64,000 nt of DNA from NCBI RefSeq assembly GCF_008806975.1, contig NZ_CP031728.1:3679501-3743500 (forward strand), given 5' to 3'. Source of the DNA: Cellvibrio sp. KY-GH-1. Lineage in GTDB: Bacteria; Pseudomonadota; Gammaproteobacteria; Pseudomonadales; Cellvibrionaceae. Positions 44,659 through 53,826 of this stretch are shown here, one piece after another. The notes beneath the pieces are model-generated. The model saw only the letters and a program-made list of their open reading frames with translations, did no database searches and was not told the origin of the DNA. The translations under genes and the position numbers were made by a program. Position 1 is the stretch's first letter. Every line of letters starts with the position of its first letter.

Positions 44659-46008
44659 ATGAACGCCAAAAACCTCAACTCGTTAATCCTCCTGGCCATT
44701 TTAATTACTGTTATTGCGCTGGTAGCCCAACGTTACTTTCCACAAAAATCACTCGTGTTAGTGCCCAACCAAAGTACGATTGTCTATTTGTACTCCACAA
44801 ATCTACCCGATGGCACACCCGCGATAAGCTGGTTGGAAGAGAGCAAACGCCAATGGCGCTGCGTATACCCTGACGCGGGCGACGATTTTTTCACGGCATG
44901 CAGCTTTAACATTCAGCTGTTTAAGGAAAATGAACGCGATAAGGGCGTAGACCTCTCGAGTTACTCCCATATGTCGGTAGTCCTGAAATACCAGGGCAGC
45001 TCCAAGGATATCCGCGTGCACATCCGTAACTTCGACCCCAAATACTCCAATGTTAAAGACGAGAACAGCACCAAATTCAATGCCATCAACCTTCAGGTTG
45101 CCGACCTGAACAAAGAACTGACGTTCAAGATGAGCGAGTTCGTAGTGTCTGACTGGTGGCTTAGGGATTACAAAATAGTACGCGCCGATTCCCAAGCGGA
45201 CTTCCACAACGCAGTAACCATCGGCATCGACTTCGCGGACACACTCGAGGCCGGCAACCATGATGTCACTATCGAAAAAATCGAATTTACCGGTGGCTGG
45301 GTCTCCCGAGAGAACTGGTATCTGGGCATTCTCGCCAGCTGGTTGATAGGTCTATTTTGTTTTGCATTTACACGCTTGGTTCAACTCCATCGCCAAACCA
45401 AGTACGACACCCGAATTATCAATGAGCTAAACCAAAACAACGAACAACTTAAAAAGGAAAGCGACAGGTTCCGTCGCTTGTCGACGGTCGATCCGCTCAC
45501 CCAGACCTATAACCGGTTTGGTATTGATCAGATTGTCACTACTTTGCTGGCGGTAAAAAAGAATCCGCGTATCACCGAAGAGCGCCCGGACTTTGCCTTA
45601 ATGATTATCGACATAGATCACTTCAAGCGAGTTAACGACAACCGCGGACATGATGCCGGCGACCGCATCCTGCAACAGGTATCGGCCATTATTCAGCAGT
45701 CTATTGGTTCCAATGACTTCCTGGGACGCTGGGGCGGCGAGGAATTCGTGGTACTACTCCCAAATACCCGTCAGGAGTTTGCACTGGCAGTCGCCGAAAA
45801 AATTCGTATAACAATCTACGACAGTCTATTTGAGCCGGATAATCCTTTGCAGGTGAGCGCAAGCTTTGGCGTCGGTGAGCGTCAAGAGGATGAGGACTTC
45901 GCCAGCTGCTTCAAACGCGTGGATACAGCGCTCTATCGCGCTAAGGCATCGGGGCGAAACTGTTGCGTCATGGCTGAAAACTCCCTCGAGCCAGCGGCGA
46001 TTAGCTAA
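44659..46008 (+). CDS. Membrane diguanylate cyclase with periplasmic beta-sandwich sensor (copy 1)
   Basis: 449 residues: N-terminal membrane helix (LNSLILLAILITVIALVAQRYF), a periplasmic domain of about 190 residues with beta-sandwich look (CVYPDAG, YSHMSVVLKYQGSSKDIRVHIRNFDPKYS, SEFVVSDWWL), a second helix around residue 225, a short coiled coil and a GGDEF domain (TVDPLTQTYNRFGIDQI, IDIDHFKRVNDNRGHDAGD, GRWGGEEFVVLLP). The active-site GGEEF is intact, so it should make c-di-GMP. The inhibitory I-site RxxD is replaced by G-S-N-D. Its periplasmic domain resembles carbohydrate-binding folds; the ligand is unknown. Tandem paralogue of 46204-47538. Confidence 0.92.
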   Translation: MNAKNLNSLILLAILITVIALVAQRYFPQKSLVLVPNQSTIVYLYSTNLPDGTPAISWLEESKRQWRCVYPDAGDDFFTACSFNIQLFKENERDKGVDLSSYSHMSVVLKYQGSSKDIRVHIRNFDPKYSNVKDENSTKFNAINLQVADLNKELTFKMSEFVVSDWWLRDYKIVRADSQADFHNAVTIGIDFADTLEAGNHDVTIEKIEFTGGWVSRENWYLGILASWLIGLFCFAFTRLVQLHRQTKYDTRIINELNQNNEQLKKESDRFRRLSTVDPLTQTYNRFGIDQIVTTLLAVKKNPRITEERPDFALMIIDIDHFKRVNDNRGHDAGDRILQQVSAIIQQSIGSNDFLGRWGGEEFVVLLPNTRQEFALAVAEKIRITIYDSLFEPDNPLQVSASFGVGERQEDEDFASCFKRVDTALYRAKASGRNCCVMAENSLEPAAIS

Positions 46009-46203
46009 CAGGCGCTTAACGAATATTTGAGCAATCACCCGAGTGTGCGCTCATCCCAACACACAAAGCAGGGATATTGCATTAACCTTCGGCGCATTTA
46101 GTCATTACTGCAATGAGAAAAACTCCAGTCATGCTTTTTCTGGAAAATCTGATTTATTAAGTAATACTTAGAGCAGTTCGCTCACTAAACGCCATAACTA
46201 TCA

Positions 46204-47538
46204 ATGAATGATAAGCAATATAACTCTGTGCTACTGCTGGCGATTTTGTTCACCATGCTGGCAGTTATCGCCCAACAATACTTCCCTGAGAAGCGCCTGA
46301 CCATTTGGCCAAATAACAATTTTGTCTACTACTTCTATTCATCCAGCCAGACTCAGGACAAGCCCAATGCCTATTGGCTAAATCAAGATCGAGGCGTTTG
46401 GCGCTGCAGTACCCCAGTGGACGATACCAGCAAATTTTTTGCCTGTGGCTTTAACGCACTATTTTCCCCTGAAATAAAAGACCGGGGTCTGGATTTAAGC
46501 GGATTTACTCATCTGAATCTCAAGTTAAAACACAGCGGATCTGCCAATAAAGTTCGCATTTTTATCCGCAATTATGACCCGGCTTATTCCAATATCGAGG
46601 ATCACAACAGCACAAAATTTCACTCCATGCTGTTGCATACTGCCGATCTAACACAGGAGGTTTCTATCAGCTTGAGTGAATTTGTGGTCGCTGATTGGTG
46701 GCTGGGGCAATATGACATTCCACGTAAACTCTCCGCCCCTCAAATGGACAATGTTGCATCGCTGGGCATTGATTACGTCGAAAGCCTGGCACCGGGAAAT
46801 CAAGATATACAATTGGAAAAATTGGAATTTGTCGGCGGCTGGATTTCCGCTGACAGATGGTACCTGTTAATTCTTGGTACTTGGATGCTCGGTATTTTTA
46901 TCCTTGCCATTTCCCGCCTTATTCAACTCCAGCGTCAAACTAAACATGATGTGCAGGTTATCAATGAACTCAGCCAATCCAATGCTGAATTATTGCAAGA
47001 AAAAGATAGATTCCGTCGCCTTTCGACGGTTGATCCACTTACTCAAGCCTACAATCGCTTTGGTATTGACCAAATTGTATCTACCTTGATGATTTGCAAT
47101 ATCGAACGCGAACAACACCAGGATGCGCCAGAGTTTGCGTTGATTATTCTCGACATAGATTTTTTCAAGCGAATCAACGACCGGCGCGGTCACGATGCGG
47201 GAGACAGGGTGCTCCAGGAAGTCTCCAATATTGTTAGCAAGGCTATTCGCCCACAGGATTTTTTGGGGCGCTGGGGCGGGGAAGAATTCGTCGTCATCTT
47301 ACCTAGCACTCGCAAAGAATTTGCAATCGCCCTTGCAGAAAAAATTCGTTTGAAAATATACGATACGGTGTTTGAGCCCCTTAACCCGCTAGCGGTAACG
47401 GCCAGCTTTGGCATCAGCGACAAATTGCCGAACGAAGACTTTGCCAGCGCGTTCAAACGCGCTGATTGCGCACTTTATAAAGCCAAGGAACAGGGACGAA
47501 ACTGTTGCCTGCTAGCAGAAAGCGATTTTGTCGTTTAA
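46204..47538 (+). CDS. Membrane diguanylate cyclase with periplasmic beta-sandwich sensor (copy 2)
   Basis: 444 residues with the same layout as the preceding gene and similarity throughout (LLAILFTMLAVIAQQYFPEKR; IRNYDPAYSNIEDHNSTKFHS; SEFVVADWWLGQYDI; GRWGGEEFVVILP). GGEEF is intact and here the inhibitory I-site R-P-Q-D is present. Likely arisen by tandem duplication and then diverged in sensor and feedback control. Its own 195-base upstream region suggests separate transcription. Terminator at 47617. Confidence 0.92.
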   Translation: MNDKQYNSVLLLAILFTMLAVIAQQYFPEKRLTIWPNNNFVYYFYSSSQTQDKPNAYWLNQDRGVWRCSTPVDDTSKFFACGFNALFSPEIKDRGLDLSGFTHLNLKLKHSGSANKVRIFIRNYDPAYSNIEDHNSTKFHSMLLHTADLTQEVSISLSEFVVADWWLGQYDIPRKLSAPQMDNVASLGIDYVESLAPGNQDIQLEKLEFVGGWISADRWYLLILGTWMLGIFILAISRLIQLQRQTKHDVQVINELSQSNAELLQEKDRFRRLSTVDPLTQAYNRFGIDQIVSTLMICNIEREQHQDAPEFALIILDIDFFKRINDRRGHDAGDRVLQEVSNIVSKAIRPQDFLGRWGGEEFVVILPSTRKEFAIALAEKIRLKIYDTVFEPLNPLAVTASFGISDKLPNEDFASAFKRADCALYKAKEQGRNCCLLAESDFVV

Positions 47539-47616
47539 CTATTTTTGGATTTTACGAAACGTTGATAAAAACCCTGATGAGCTATTCAAAAAAATTAACA
47601 CCATTCAACAGCCAAT

Positions 47617-47642
47617 AAAAAACCCGCCGCGGCGGGTTTTTT
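47617..47642. terminator. Terminator between cyclase 2 and fadE
   Basis: AAAAAACCCGCC / GGCGGGTTTTTT, a 12-bp stem with two-base loop and T-runs on both strands; it serves the two convergent genes. Confidence 0.92.
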
Positions 47643-47695
47643 ATTTATTATCCGAACAACGTTTTATTATAAAAGCGCAATGCTGTTTCTACCGA

Positions 47696-50113
47696 TTACA
47701 ACTTATCAAACGCATCGGTTAACAGGCAGTCGAAGCGACGCGCATCGTATTCCACTACGCGCGCCACGTCGTGTGGCTGGATAATATTTTTCGCTGCTGC
47801 ATCTTTGGCCAGTTCTTCGGTGGTCGCGCCAGAAATTTTGCCGGTGTTTTTGGCTTTCAGGAACGCGTGCCACACAGGGCCCAGTGCCAACAACAGCTGG
47901 TAAGTGCTTTCCACGCGACCGGCGGCATCTTCCGGGTCGTGACTGATGTAGAGATACTGGGCGAGCATTTGTCGCACCGGATTTTCTTCCATAATCAATT
48001 CGCCCAATTCACGAATTAAATTGTCGTTGGGTTTATTGACAATCTTTCCGCAAGGCATAGTGACAAAGCGAATGGTTTTCGCGATCCACTTTTGCGGGAA
48101 GTTATCGGCAAAATCGCGCAAAGCCTCCTGCGCAATATAGAGCGATCGGGTGAGCGCATATTCGGCGTGGGCATCTTCGGCACGGGTACGCGGGTGCGCC
48201 GAATGGAACTTCAAAATTGAACAGGCAATAAATAATTGGCTGTGCACATCACCCAAACGTGCCGACAACAATTCACGGCGTTTCAAATTGCCGCCTAAAA
48301 TTCCCAGCGCGATATCTGACATTGAGGCTAAGGAGGCACTCAGCAAATTAATGCGTTGATACCAGCGCTTGCTGAAGTCATCCGCATTCGCCGGCACACT
48401 GCTGAAACGACCACCGAGGAAACCGAGCAGTTTTGCGCGCAACAGGTTATTAGCGATATGACCCAAGTGACTGGTAAATAGCTTGTCGAATTTTTTCAAA
48501 GCTTCATCGGTATCAGCCAATTCCATCGCCTGCATTTCTTCAAACAGGAATGGATGGCAACGCATCGCGCCCTGACCAAAAATCATCAACGAACGCGTCA
48601 AAATATTTGCCCCTTCCACGGTAATTGCCACCGGCACAGCGTGATAGGAAGCAACGAGGAAATTGCGCGGGCCTTTTTGAATCGCACGACCACCCACAAC
48701 ATCCATGGAGTGCTCAACCGATTTGCGCATCATTTCAGTGGCGTGGTATTTCGCCATGGCGGTCATTACCGACGGCGCACCGGTTTCCAAGCCTTTGGTG
48801 ACAAATTGGCGCATAGCTTCCAGCGCGTAACCACTCGCCGCAATGTCAGCGGTCGCCTCCTGTACGCCTTCAAATTTACCCACTTCGGTATTGAACTGGC
48901 GACGAATACGCGCGTAAGCACCCACCATGCGGTAATTCATTTCGCCACTGGCGGTAGACAGCGATGGCAAGGACACGCCACGGCCTGCCCCCAGACATTC
49001 AATCAGCATGCGCCAGCCTTTACCGGCCATGGCGGCGCCACCGATGATCCAATCCAGAGGGATAAACACGTCGGTGCCAAAAATGGGGCCATTCATAAAG
49101 GGCTGACCCGGGTTATGACGTTGACCGATTTCCACACCGGGATGCTTCGCGGGAATTAACGCACAGGTAATCCCATATTCCTTTTTAGAGGGATCGCCGA
49201 GCAAACCCTCAGGGTCGTAGAGCTTGAATGCCAAACCAACAACCGTGGCCACTGGTGCAAGGGTAATCCAGCGTTTGCTAAAGGTGAGCTTCAGCCCAAT
49301 CACTTCCTGGCCCTCATGCATCCCTTTGCACACAATACCGGTATCGGGAATTGAGCCAGCATCAGAACCGGCTTCAGGGCCAGTCAAACCAAAACAGGGG
49401 ATCTCGGTACCGTTAGCCAGACCGGGCAACCAGCGTTGGCGCTGATCCTCAGTACCGTATTTGACCAACAACTCCCCTGGGCCGAGCGAGTTGGGAACCA
49501 TTGCGGTCACCGCCGCGGTGCCGGAACGGCTGGCAATTTTGCTCATGATCCGACTTTGGGCGTGGGGGCCAAAATCCAGCCCGCCGTATTCCTTGGGAAT
49601 GATCAAACCAAAGAACTTTTTATCTTTCAGGTACTGCCAGGCTTCAGGCGGTAGGTCCTTAAGATCGTTCTGGATTTTCCACTCGTCCAATAGCGAACAC
49701 AGCTCGCTCACTTCATTATCCAGGAACGACTGCTCCTCGGCAGTGAGCTGAGGCAGGCTGATTTGCGCAAACTCATTCCAATCAGGCTTGCCGCTGAAGA
49801 GTTGTTTTTCCCACCAGGTGGTACCGGCTTCCAGTGCATCGCGCTCGGTCGCACTGATCGGCGGCATGGATTTTTTCAGCGCGTTAAAGACCGGCTTGGT
49901 CAGTGCCGAACGGCGAATTCCGGGAATATTTAACACCACCAAAACCAGCGCCAGCGGCGTCAACAGCCAGGGCGAATAAAGGATGGGGGTCACCGCACCC
50001 AGCACCAACCAGGCGATTAACACTATGGCAGAGGCAGCAGCCAGGGCCACTTGCCGATACACCAGCACGGCCACAAGGGCCCAAATCGCCAGTAAAGAAA
50101 GGAGTAACATCAT
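47696..50113 (-). CDS. fadE: Acyl-CoA dehydrogenase FadE
   Basis: 805-residue membrane-associated acyl-CoA dehydrogenase, first step of fatty acid beta-oxidation; length as in E. coli FadE. Two to three N-terminal hydrophobic helices (LLSLLAIWALVAVLVYRQVALAAASAIVLIAWLVLG) precede the dehydrogenase domain with GLIIPKEYGGLDFG, CFGLTGPEAGSDAGSIPD (flavin and substrate binding), FSKRWITLAPVATVVGLAFKL, and GGRAIQKGPRNFLVASY. Stands alone. Confidence 0.95.
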   Translation of the reverse strand: MMLLLSLLAIWALVAVLVYRQVALAAASAIVLIAWLVLGAVTPILYSPWLLTPLALVLVVLNIPGIRRSALTKPVFNALKKSMPPISATERDALEAGTTWWEKQLFSGKPDWNEFAQISLPQLTAEEQSFLDNEVSELCSLLDEWKIQNDLKDLPPEAWQYLKDKKFFGLIIPKEYGGLDFGPHAQSRIMSKIASRSGTAAVTAMVPNSLGPGELLVKYGTEDQRQRWLPGLANGTEIPCFGLTGPEAGSDAGSIPDTGIVCKGMHEGQEVIGLKLTFSKRWITLAPVATVVGLAFKLYDPEGLLGDPSKKEYGITCALIPAKHPGVEIGQRHNPGQPFMNGPIFGTDVFIPLDWIIGGAAMAGKGWRMLIECLGAGRGVSLPSLSTASGEMNYRMVGAYARIRRQFNTEVGKFEGVQEATADIAASGYALEAMRQFVTKGLETGAPSVMTAMAKYHATEMMRKSVEHSMDVVGGRAIQKGPRNFLVASYHAVPVAITVEGANILTRSLMIFGQGAMRCHPFLFEEMQAMELADTDEALKKFDKLFTSHLGHIANNLLRAKLLGFLGGRFSSVPANADDFSKRWYQRINLLSASLASMSDIALGILGGNLKRRELLSARLGDVHSQLFIACSILKFHSAHPRTRAEDAHAEYALTRSLYIAQEALRDFADNFPQKWIAKTIRFVTMPCGKIVNKPNDNLIRELGELIMEENPVRQMLAQYLYISHDPEDAAGRVESTYQLLLALGPVWHAFLKAKNTGKISGATTEELAKDAAAKNIIQPHDVARVVEYDARRFDCLLTDAFDKL

Positions 50114-50292
50114 ATTATTTGACCCCTGAAATGGTATTTGTTGTTGTGAGTTTCCGGTGCGAACTCTACCTTTAACCTTAGACTAATACCGTTAAGTTGG
50201 TGAGATTTCCTGTATCAGACTGGAGCCTTTGCGCAGGAGTTGCACCCAGATTGTGCAAATAATGTTTGCTTTGGTTTTATCGCCCGAAAGTT
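50114..50292. other. Gap between fadE and COG0523 gene
   Basis: 179 bases that should include the fadE promoter. I do not see a convincing FadR-type palindrome or terminator. Confidence 0.3.
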
Positions 50293-51360
50293 TCACACTC
50301 GCGCGGCGAGCAACAGCAGTTCAAAACTGGCCCCATCGATAGGTTGATCGTCGATTATCTCAATACGACTATCCGCAAGATCCAGTTCAGCGTCGATAGG
50401 CAGCTGATTGACACTGAGAACACCATTTTCCGCGTTAAACATAAAAACGCCCTGATCCGTGTTTAACACTGCCTTCGCACGCACTGCCGGCAAGCCACTG
50501 AGCCAACCAAAAATCTGGTTGAAACCAAAGCGAATCTGCGGTTTGAACATCCAGCCGCAGGAGTAAAAACCTTGTCCGGCATTTTCACGCCGCAAAAAAT
50601 CTTCTCCCTCTGGCAATTGGATGGCGTTGTTATACAACTCGCGCGAAGGCCGCAGACGATTGTCACGCTGGGACTCATGATGCTGAGGGTGAGTAAGCTG
50701 ATGTGAACGACGAGGGTAATCCAGCCACTCCCGTTGCAACCCGCCCTGATTAACCGCAAACGCCGCAGCCTTGGGCGGCTGGAATTGCGCGACCAACTCG
50801 TCAAATTTGCACTGGTCCTCTGCGGACGACAAATCGATTTTGTTAGCAACCAGTACATCCGCTACCGCAATCTGATCCTTGAAGTTGGCGTTGGTGTAGT
50901 AGCGCTCATCGCTGAGTTTGCGCGCATCCACCAGCGTAATCGTCGCGCGCAAATCCAACACCGTGTCGTAGTACTCACCAGTGAGGGTATTAATTATTTC
51001 TTCCGGATGGCCCAAGCCGGTTGGTTCAATCAAAATGCGATCGGGTTTGGTTTTGGCGATGAGCATATTCAAGGCCATTTTCATCGGCAGACCCGCCACA
51101 CAACAGATGCATCCGCCCGGCACTTCGCGCACGTGAGCATTTACTTCTTTGAGCAACGCACCATCAATACCGATTTCACCGAATTCATTCACTAGCACCG
51201 ACCAGACTTCATCCGCGGGTTTAATCGACAGCAAATGGCGAATCGCAGTGGTTTTGCCTACACCTAAAAAGCCGGTGATGATATTAGTGGGAATTAACGA
51301 ACGCCCGGCAGGGTTGCCGGGCGTTGCGCTGGAGCTAGAAGAAATAATCGGGTCACTCAT
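50293..51360 (-). CDS. COG0523 (CobW/UreG-type) GTPase
   Basis: 355-residue G3E GTPase of the CobW family, thought to deliver metal ions to target enzymes. Walker A GFLGVGKTTAIRHL, the metal-binding GCICC motif, E-P-T-G-L-G-H-P and the NKID guanine-specificity motif; CobW C-terminal domain at the end. The C-terminal region is short of His-rich segments. No Zur box is visible upstream. A second member of the family lies at 52073. Confidence 0.88.
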   Translation of the reverse strand: MSDPIISSSSSATPGNPAGRSLIPTNIITGFLGVGKTTAIRHLLSIKPADEVWSVLVNEFGEIGIDGALLKEVNAHVREVPGGCICCVAGLPMKMALNMLIAKTKPDRILIEPTGLGHPEEIINTLTGEYYDTVLDLRATITLVDARKLSDERYYTNANFKDQIAVADVLVANKIDLSSAEDQCKFDELVAQFQPPKAAAFAVNQGGLQREWLDYPRRSHQLTHPQHHESQRDNRLRPSRELYNNAIQLPEGEDFLRRENAGQGFYSCGWMFKPQIRFGFNQIFGWLSGLPAVRAKAVLNTDQGVFMFNAENGVLSVNQLPIDAELDLADSRIEIIDDQPIDGASFELLLLAARV

Positions 51361-51426
51361 GGGGAAGGCCTTGTTAAGCGTAAGGCCAGCATTCTACACA
51401 GCCGCTTGCGCCAGCCAAACCCGGTA

Positions 51427-51900
51427 TTAACGCGTGATGCTGATATCCTGCACATTCACCTTGCCGCCGGACACTGCACTCGACACAGGCGCTGTAGCTT
51501 CGCTCACACCGGCCTGAGGCTGGATAGTCACACGGGAGCCAGAATCCACCACTACCAAACTAAATAATTGCGGTGAGCTTTTATCCAGACGTTTAGTGAA
51601 CGTCATTGGTTTATGCATGCGCTTACCCGTCGCCAAACCACTCGCCGCATCGCGCGGACTCACCACTGAATGCGACAAACTCACGCTGGAGCTCACAGCG
51701 CCACCTTTTTCATCACACACTTGTACCTGGTAAGTACCGGCAGCAACATCGCTCAGGCTACACATACTGCTCGGGCAGCTTATTACGCGCGACTCCCCCT
51801 TAACATCGCTGATTTTGATAAACATATCTGCTGCAGCCAGCACATTGGCGGAGAACAAAACACTCAACATCAAACTGCTTACACTGATTAATTTTTTCAT
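51427..51900 (-). CDS. Exported protein with Hcp-like segments
   Basis: 157 residues with a Sec signal peptide (KKLISVSSLMLSVLFSANVLAAAD). The mature part begins A-D-M-F-I-K-I-S-D-V-K-G-E-S and later has SPRDAASGLATGKRMHKPMTFTKRLDKSSPQLF, both reminiscent of Hcp/T6SS tube-like proteins (PF05638), with a different middle carrying three cysteines, and ends in GGKVNVQDISITR. An Hcp-type protein with a Sec signal would not be a normal T6SS component; no T6SS genes are nearby. Start at ATG 51900. Function unknown. Confidence 0.6.
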   Translation of the reverse strand: MKKLISVSSLMLSVLFSANVLAAADMFIKISDVKGESRVISCPSSMCSLSDVAAGTYQVQVCDEKGGAVSSSVSLSHSVVSPRDAASGLATGKRMHKPMTFTKRLDKSSPQLFSLVVVDSGSRVTIQPQAGVSEATAPVSSAVSGGKVNVQDISITR

Positions 51901-52072
51901 GATGCATTCCTCGTGGTTCGTCATTCTTGGTTAGGCATTGCGCCGTTAGATATCGCGTTACACAGCGGAGGTTTTCCTTTGTGTTGATATCAGAATGAGC
52001 CTCGCGCCATGAACGATTTCTGAATGAATTTGGCGACTTTTTGTGATTTTTTCACACCGACAAAGCCGAGAA

Positions 52073-53299
52073 TTAACCGTCAATCCACACTGGAAATGGA
52101 TCAGGCAAGTTCGCCCAGTATTGTTCACCGCGCGCGAATTCCGCATCACTGAGCAAGCAGTTATCCAATGCGTCATTCATGGATTTTCGATCCAAATGTT
52201 GACCAATAAATACCAATTCCTGGCGCCTATCGCCAAAGGGTTCTTGCCAGTTTTTTAAAATATTTTCACGCTGATCCAGGTCTTGCGGCCATTCATCGGC
52301 AGGAATTCCACTCCAAAAAATGCCGGCTGCACCATGCTGTGCAACACCGCCGGCCTGTTGCCAAAAACCGGCGACCTGCGGACGTGAGGCCAGCCAAAAA
52401 AAACCTTTGGAGCGCAACAAACGACTTTGTTTCGCTAACGAATTTTCTGCATTCACCTGTGCCATACTCGCGTTAAAAAATTCGTAAATTTTTTGCGGAT
52501 GAAATGGTCGACGAGCGCGATACACAAAATTTTCTATCCCGTATTCCAGGGTTTCCGGTTGATGTTCGCCGCGCAACTCCTGCAACCAACCCGCTGCCTG
52601 CTGCGCTTTTTCAAAACTGAATTTGCGGGTATTGAGAATTTTATTTATTGGTATCTGCCCATTACTGATAGCAATAATTTCTGCCGTCGGGTTTAAACGC
52701 TGCAACACGCACGTCAGCTCGTGTAATTTTTCCGCGCTGATTAAATCGGTTTTGCTAATTAACAACAGGTCACAAAACTCAATTTGCTCGATCAACAATT
52801 CCGCCAGATAGCGTTCATCATCTTCACCCAGGCTCGCACCGATTTGCTGCAGCGATTCGGCGGCGTAGTAGTCCTCCAGAAAATTCACACCGTCAACGAC
52901 TGTCACCAGCGTATCCAAGCGAGCGATTTGTGACAGGCTTTGGCCATTTTCATCGGCAAAAGTAAAAGTTTCTGCCACTGGCAGCGGCTCGGAAATGCCG
53001 CTCGATTCAATCACCAGATAATCAAACCGTCCTTCCTGAGCCAAACGGCGCACCTCCACTAGCAGGTCTTCGCGAAGGGTGCAGCAGATACAGCCATTGC
53101 TCAGCTCCACCAGTTTTTCTTCGGCGCGCCGCAGCTCGACCTGGTTGCTCACCAGCGCCGCATCAATGTTGACTTCGCTCATGTCATTCACAATCACCGC
53201 GACCCGCAGGCCGGCGCGGTTATTCAGCAAGTGATTGAGCAAGGTAGTTTTGCCGGCGCCGAGAAAACCGGATAAGAGTGTCACTGGTAGCGGGATCAT
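52073..53299 (-). CDS. COG0523 zinc-chaperone GTPase, Zur-box controlled
   Basis: 408-residue G3E GTPase of the ZigA/YciC type, proposed zinc metallochaperones used under zinc starvation. Walker [37 protein letters not shown] and a C-terminal CobW_C domain ([20 protein letters not shown] [31 protein letters not shown]). ATG 53299 has GAGGTG close upstream; the frame open to 53356 would include the operator. The palindrome at 53318-53330 fits Zur control. Confidence 0.9.
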   Translation of the reverse strand: MIPLPVTLLSGFLGAGKTTLLNHLLNNRAGLRVAVIVNDMSEVNIDAALVSNQVELRRAEEKLVELSNGCICCTLREDLLVEVRRLAQEGRFDYLVIESSGISEPLPVAETFTFADENGQSLSQIARLDTLVTVVDGVNFLEDYYAAESLQQIGASLGEDDERYLAELLIEQIEFCDLLLISKTDLISAEKLHELTCVLQRLNPTAEIIAISNGQIPINKILNTRKFSFEKAQQAAGWLQELRGEHQPETLEYGIENFVYRARRPFHPQKIYEFFNASMAQVNAENSLAKQSRLLRSKGFFWLASRPQVAGFWQQAGGVAQHGAAGIFWSGIPADEWPQDLDQRENILKNWQEPFGDRRQELVFIGQHLDRKSMNDALDNCLLSDAEFARGEQYWANLPDPFPVWIDG

Positions 53300-53317
53300 A
53301 AAACACCTCAATAAAAC

Positions 53318-53330
53318 GTTATAATATAAC
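53318..53330. promoter_or_regulatory. Zur-box-like palindrome
   Basis: GTTATAATATAAC, a perfect 6-1-6 palindrome identical to the core of gammaproteobacterial Zur boxes, 19 bases upstream of the COG0523 start codon. Position suits repression when zinc is plentiful. Confidence 0.8.
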
Positions 53331-53475
53331 ATATCTATTAAGTGGCGAGAGATCAAGATAACTTGCGCATGGAACCCGCCAAGTGACTCGCTTATTCAGG
53401 CTGGATTGGCCGATCTGACCATGGCCAACCAGGCGGTAAAAACTGTCGAAAAATTTGTCACCAAAAGTTGATATT

Positions 53476-53489
53476 TGTAAACGTTTGCA
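53476..53489. promoter_or_regulatory. LacI-family operator (distal)
   Basis: TGTAAACGTTTGCA within the longer TTTGTAAACGTTTGCAAA; a near-perfect LacI/GalR-type palindrome with central ACGT, about 190 bases upstream of the proximal operator. Could allow DNA looping. Confidence 0.7.
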
Positions 53490-53672
53490 AATTTACGGAT
53501 ATTTTTACTGGCGCACAAAACAACCATTCATTTACCAATACAAATAAATTAAAAAATTAAAGTCCTTTATTTTCATATACATAAATATTTAAATCGCAGC
53601 TGTTAAAAAATTAACCATAAACAACTTCATCCGTAAAAGCCTGACTCCTTCCATAACTTCACGACAAATCGT

Positions 53673-53701
53673 TTGAAAATGTAAACGTTTACATCTAGGA
53701 T
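53673..53701 (+). promoter_or_regulatory. TonB receptor promoter with embedded LacI-type operator
   Basis: TTGAAA (53673-53678) and TAGGAT (53696-53701) are 17 bases apart, a good sigma-70 spacing, and the spacer is filled by the perfect 14-bp palindrome TGTAAACGTTTACA (53680-53693). A LacI-family repressor bound here would block the polymerase. The leader is about 120 bases. Confidence 0.7.
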
Positions 53702-53826
53702 TGCGCCGTTTTAATGGATGCCATGGGTACGCAGATACCCAAATCATCCCAATAGACAGCTCGCCTTTTCGGTCTTCGGAAAGTGGGGTTGTTTTTAATA
53801 ACAAGCACAAACTAGAGGACGCACGC

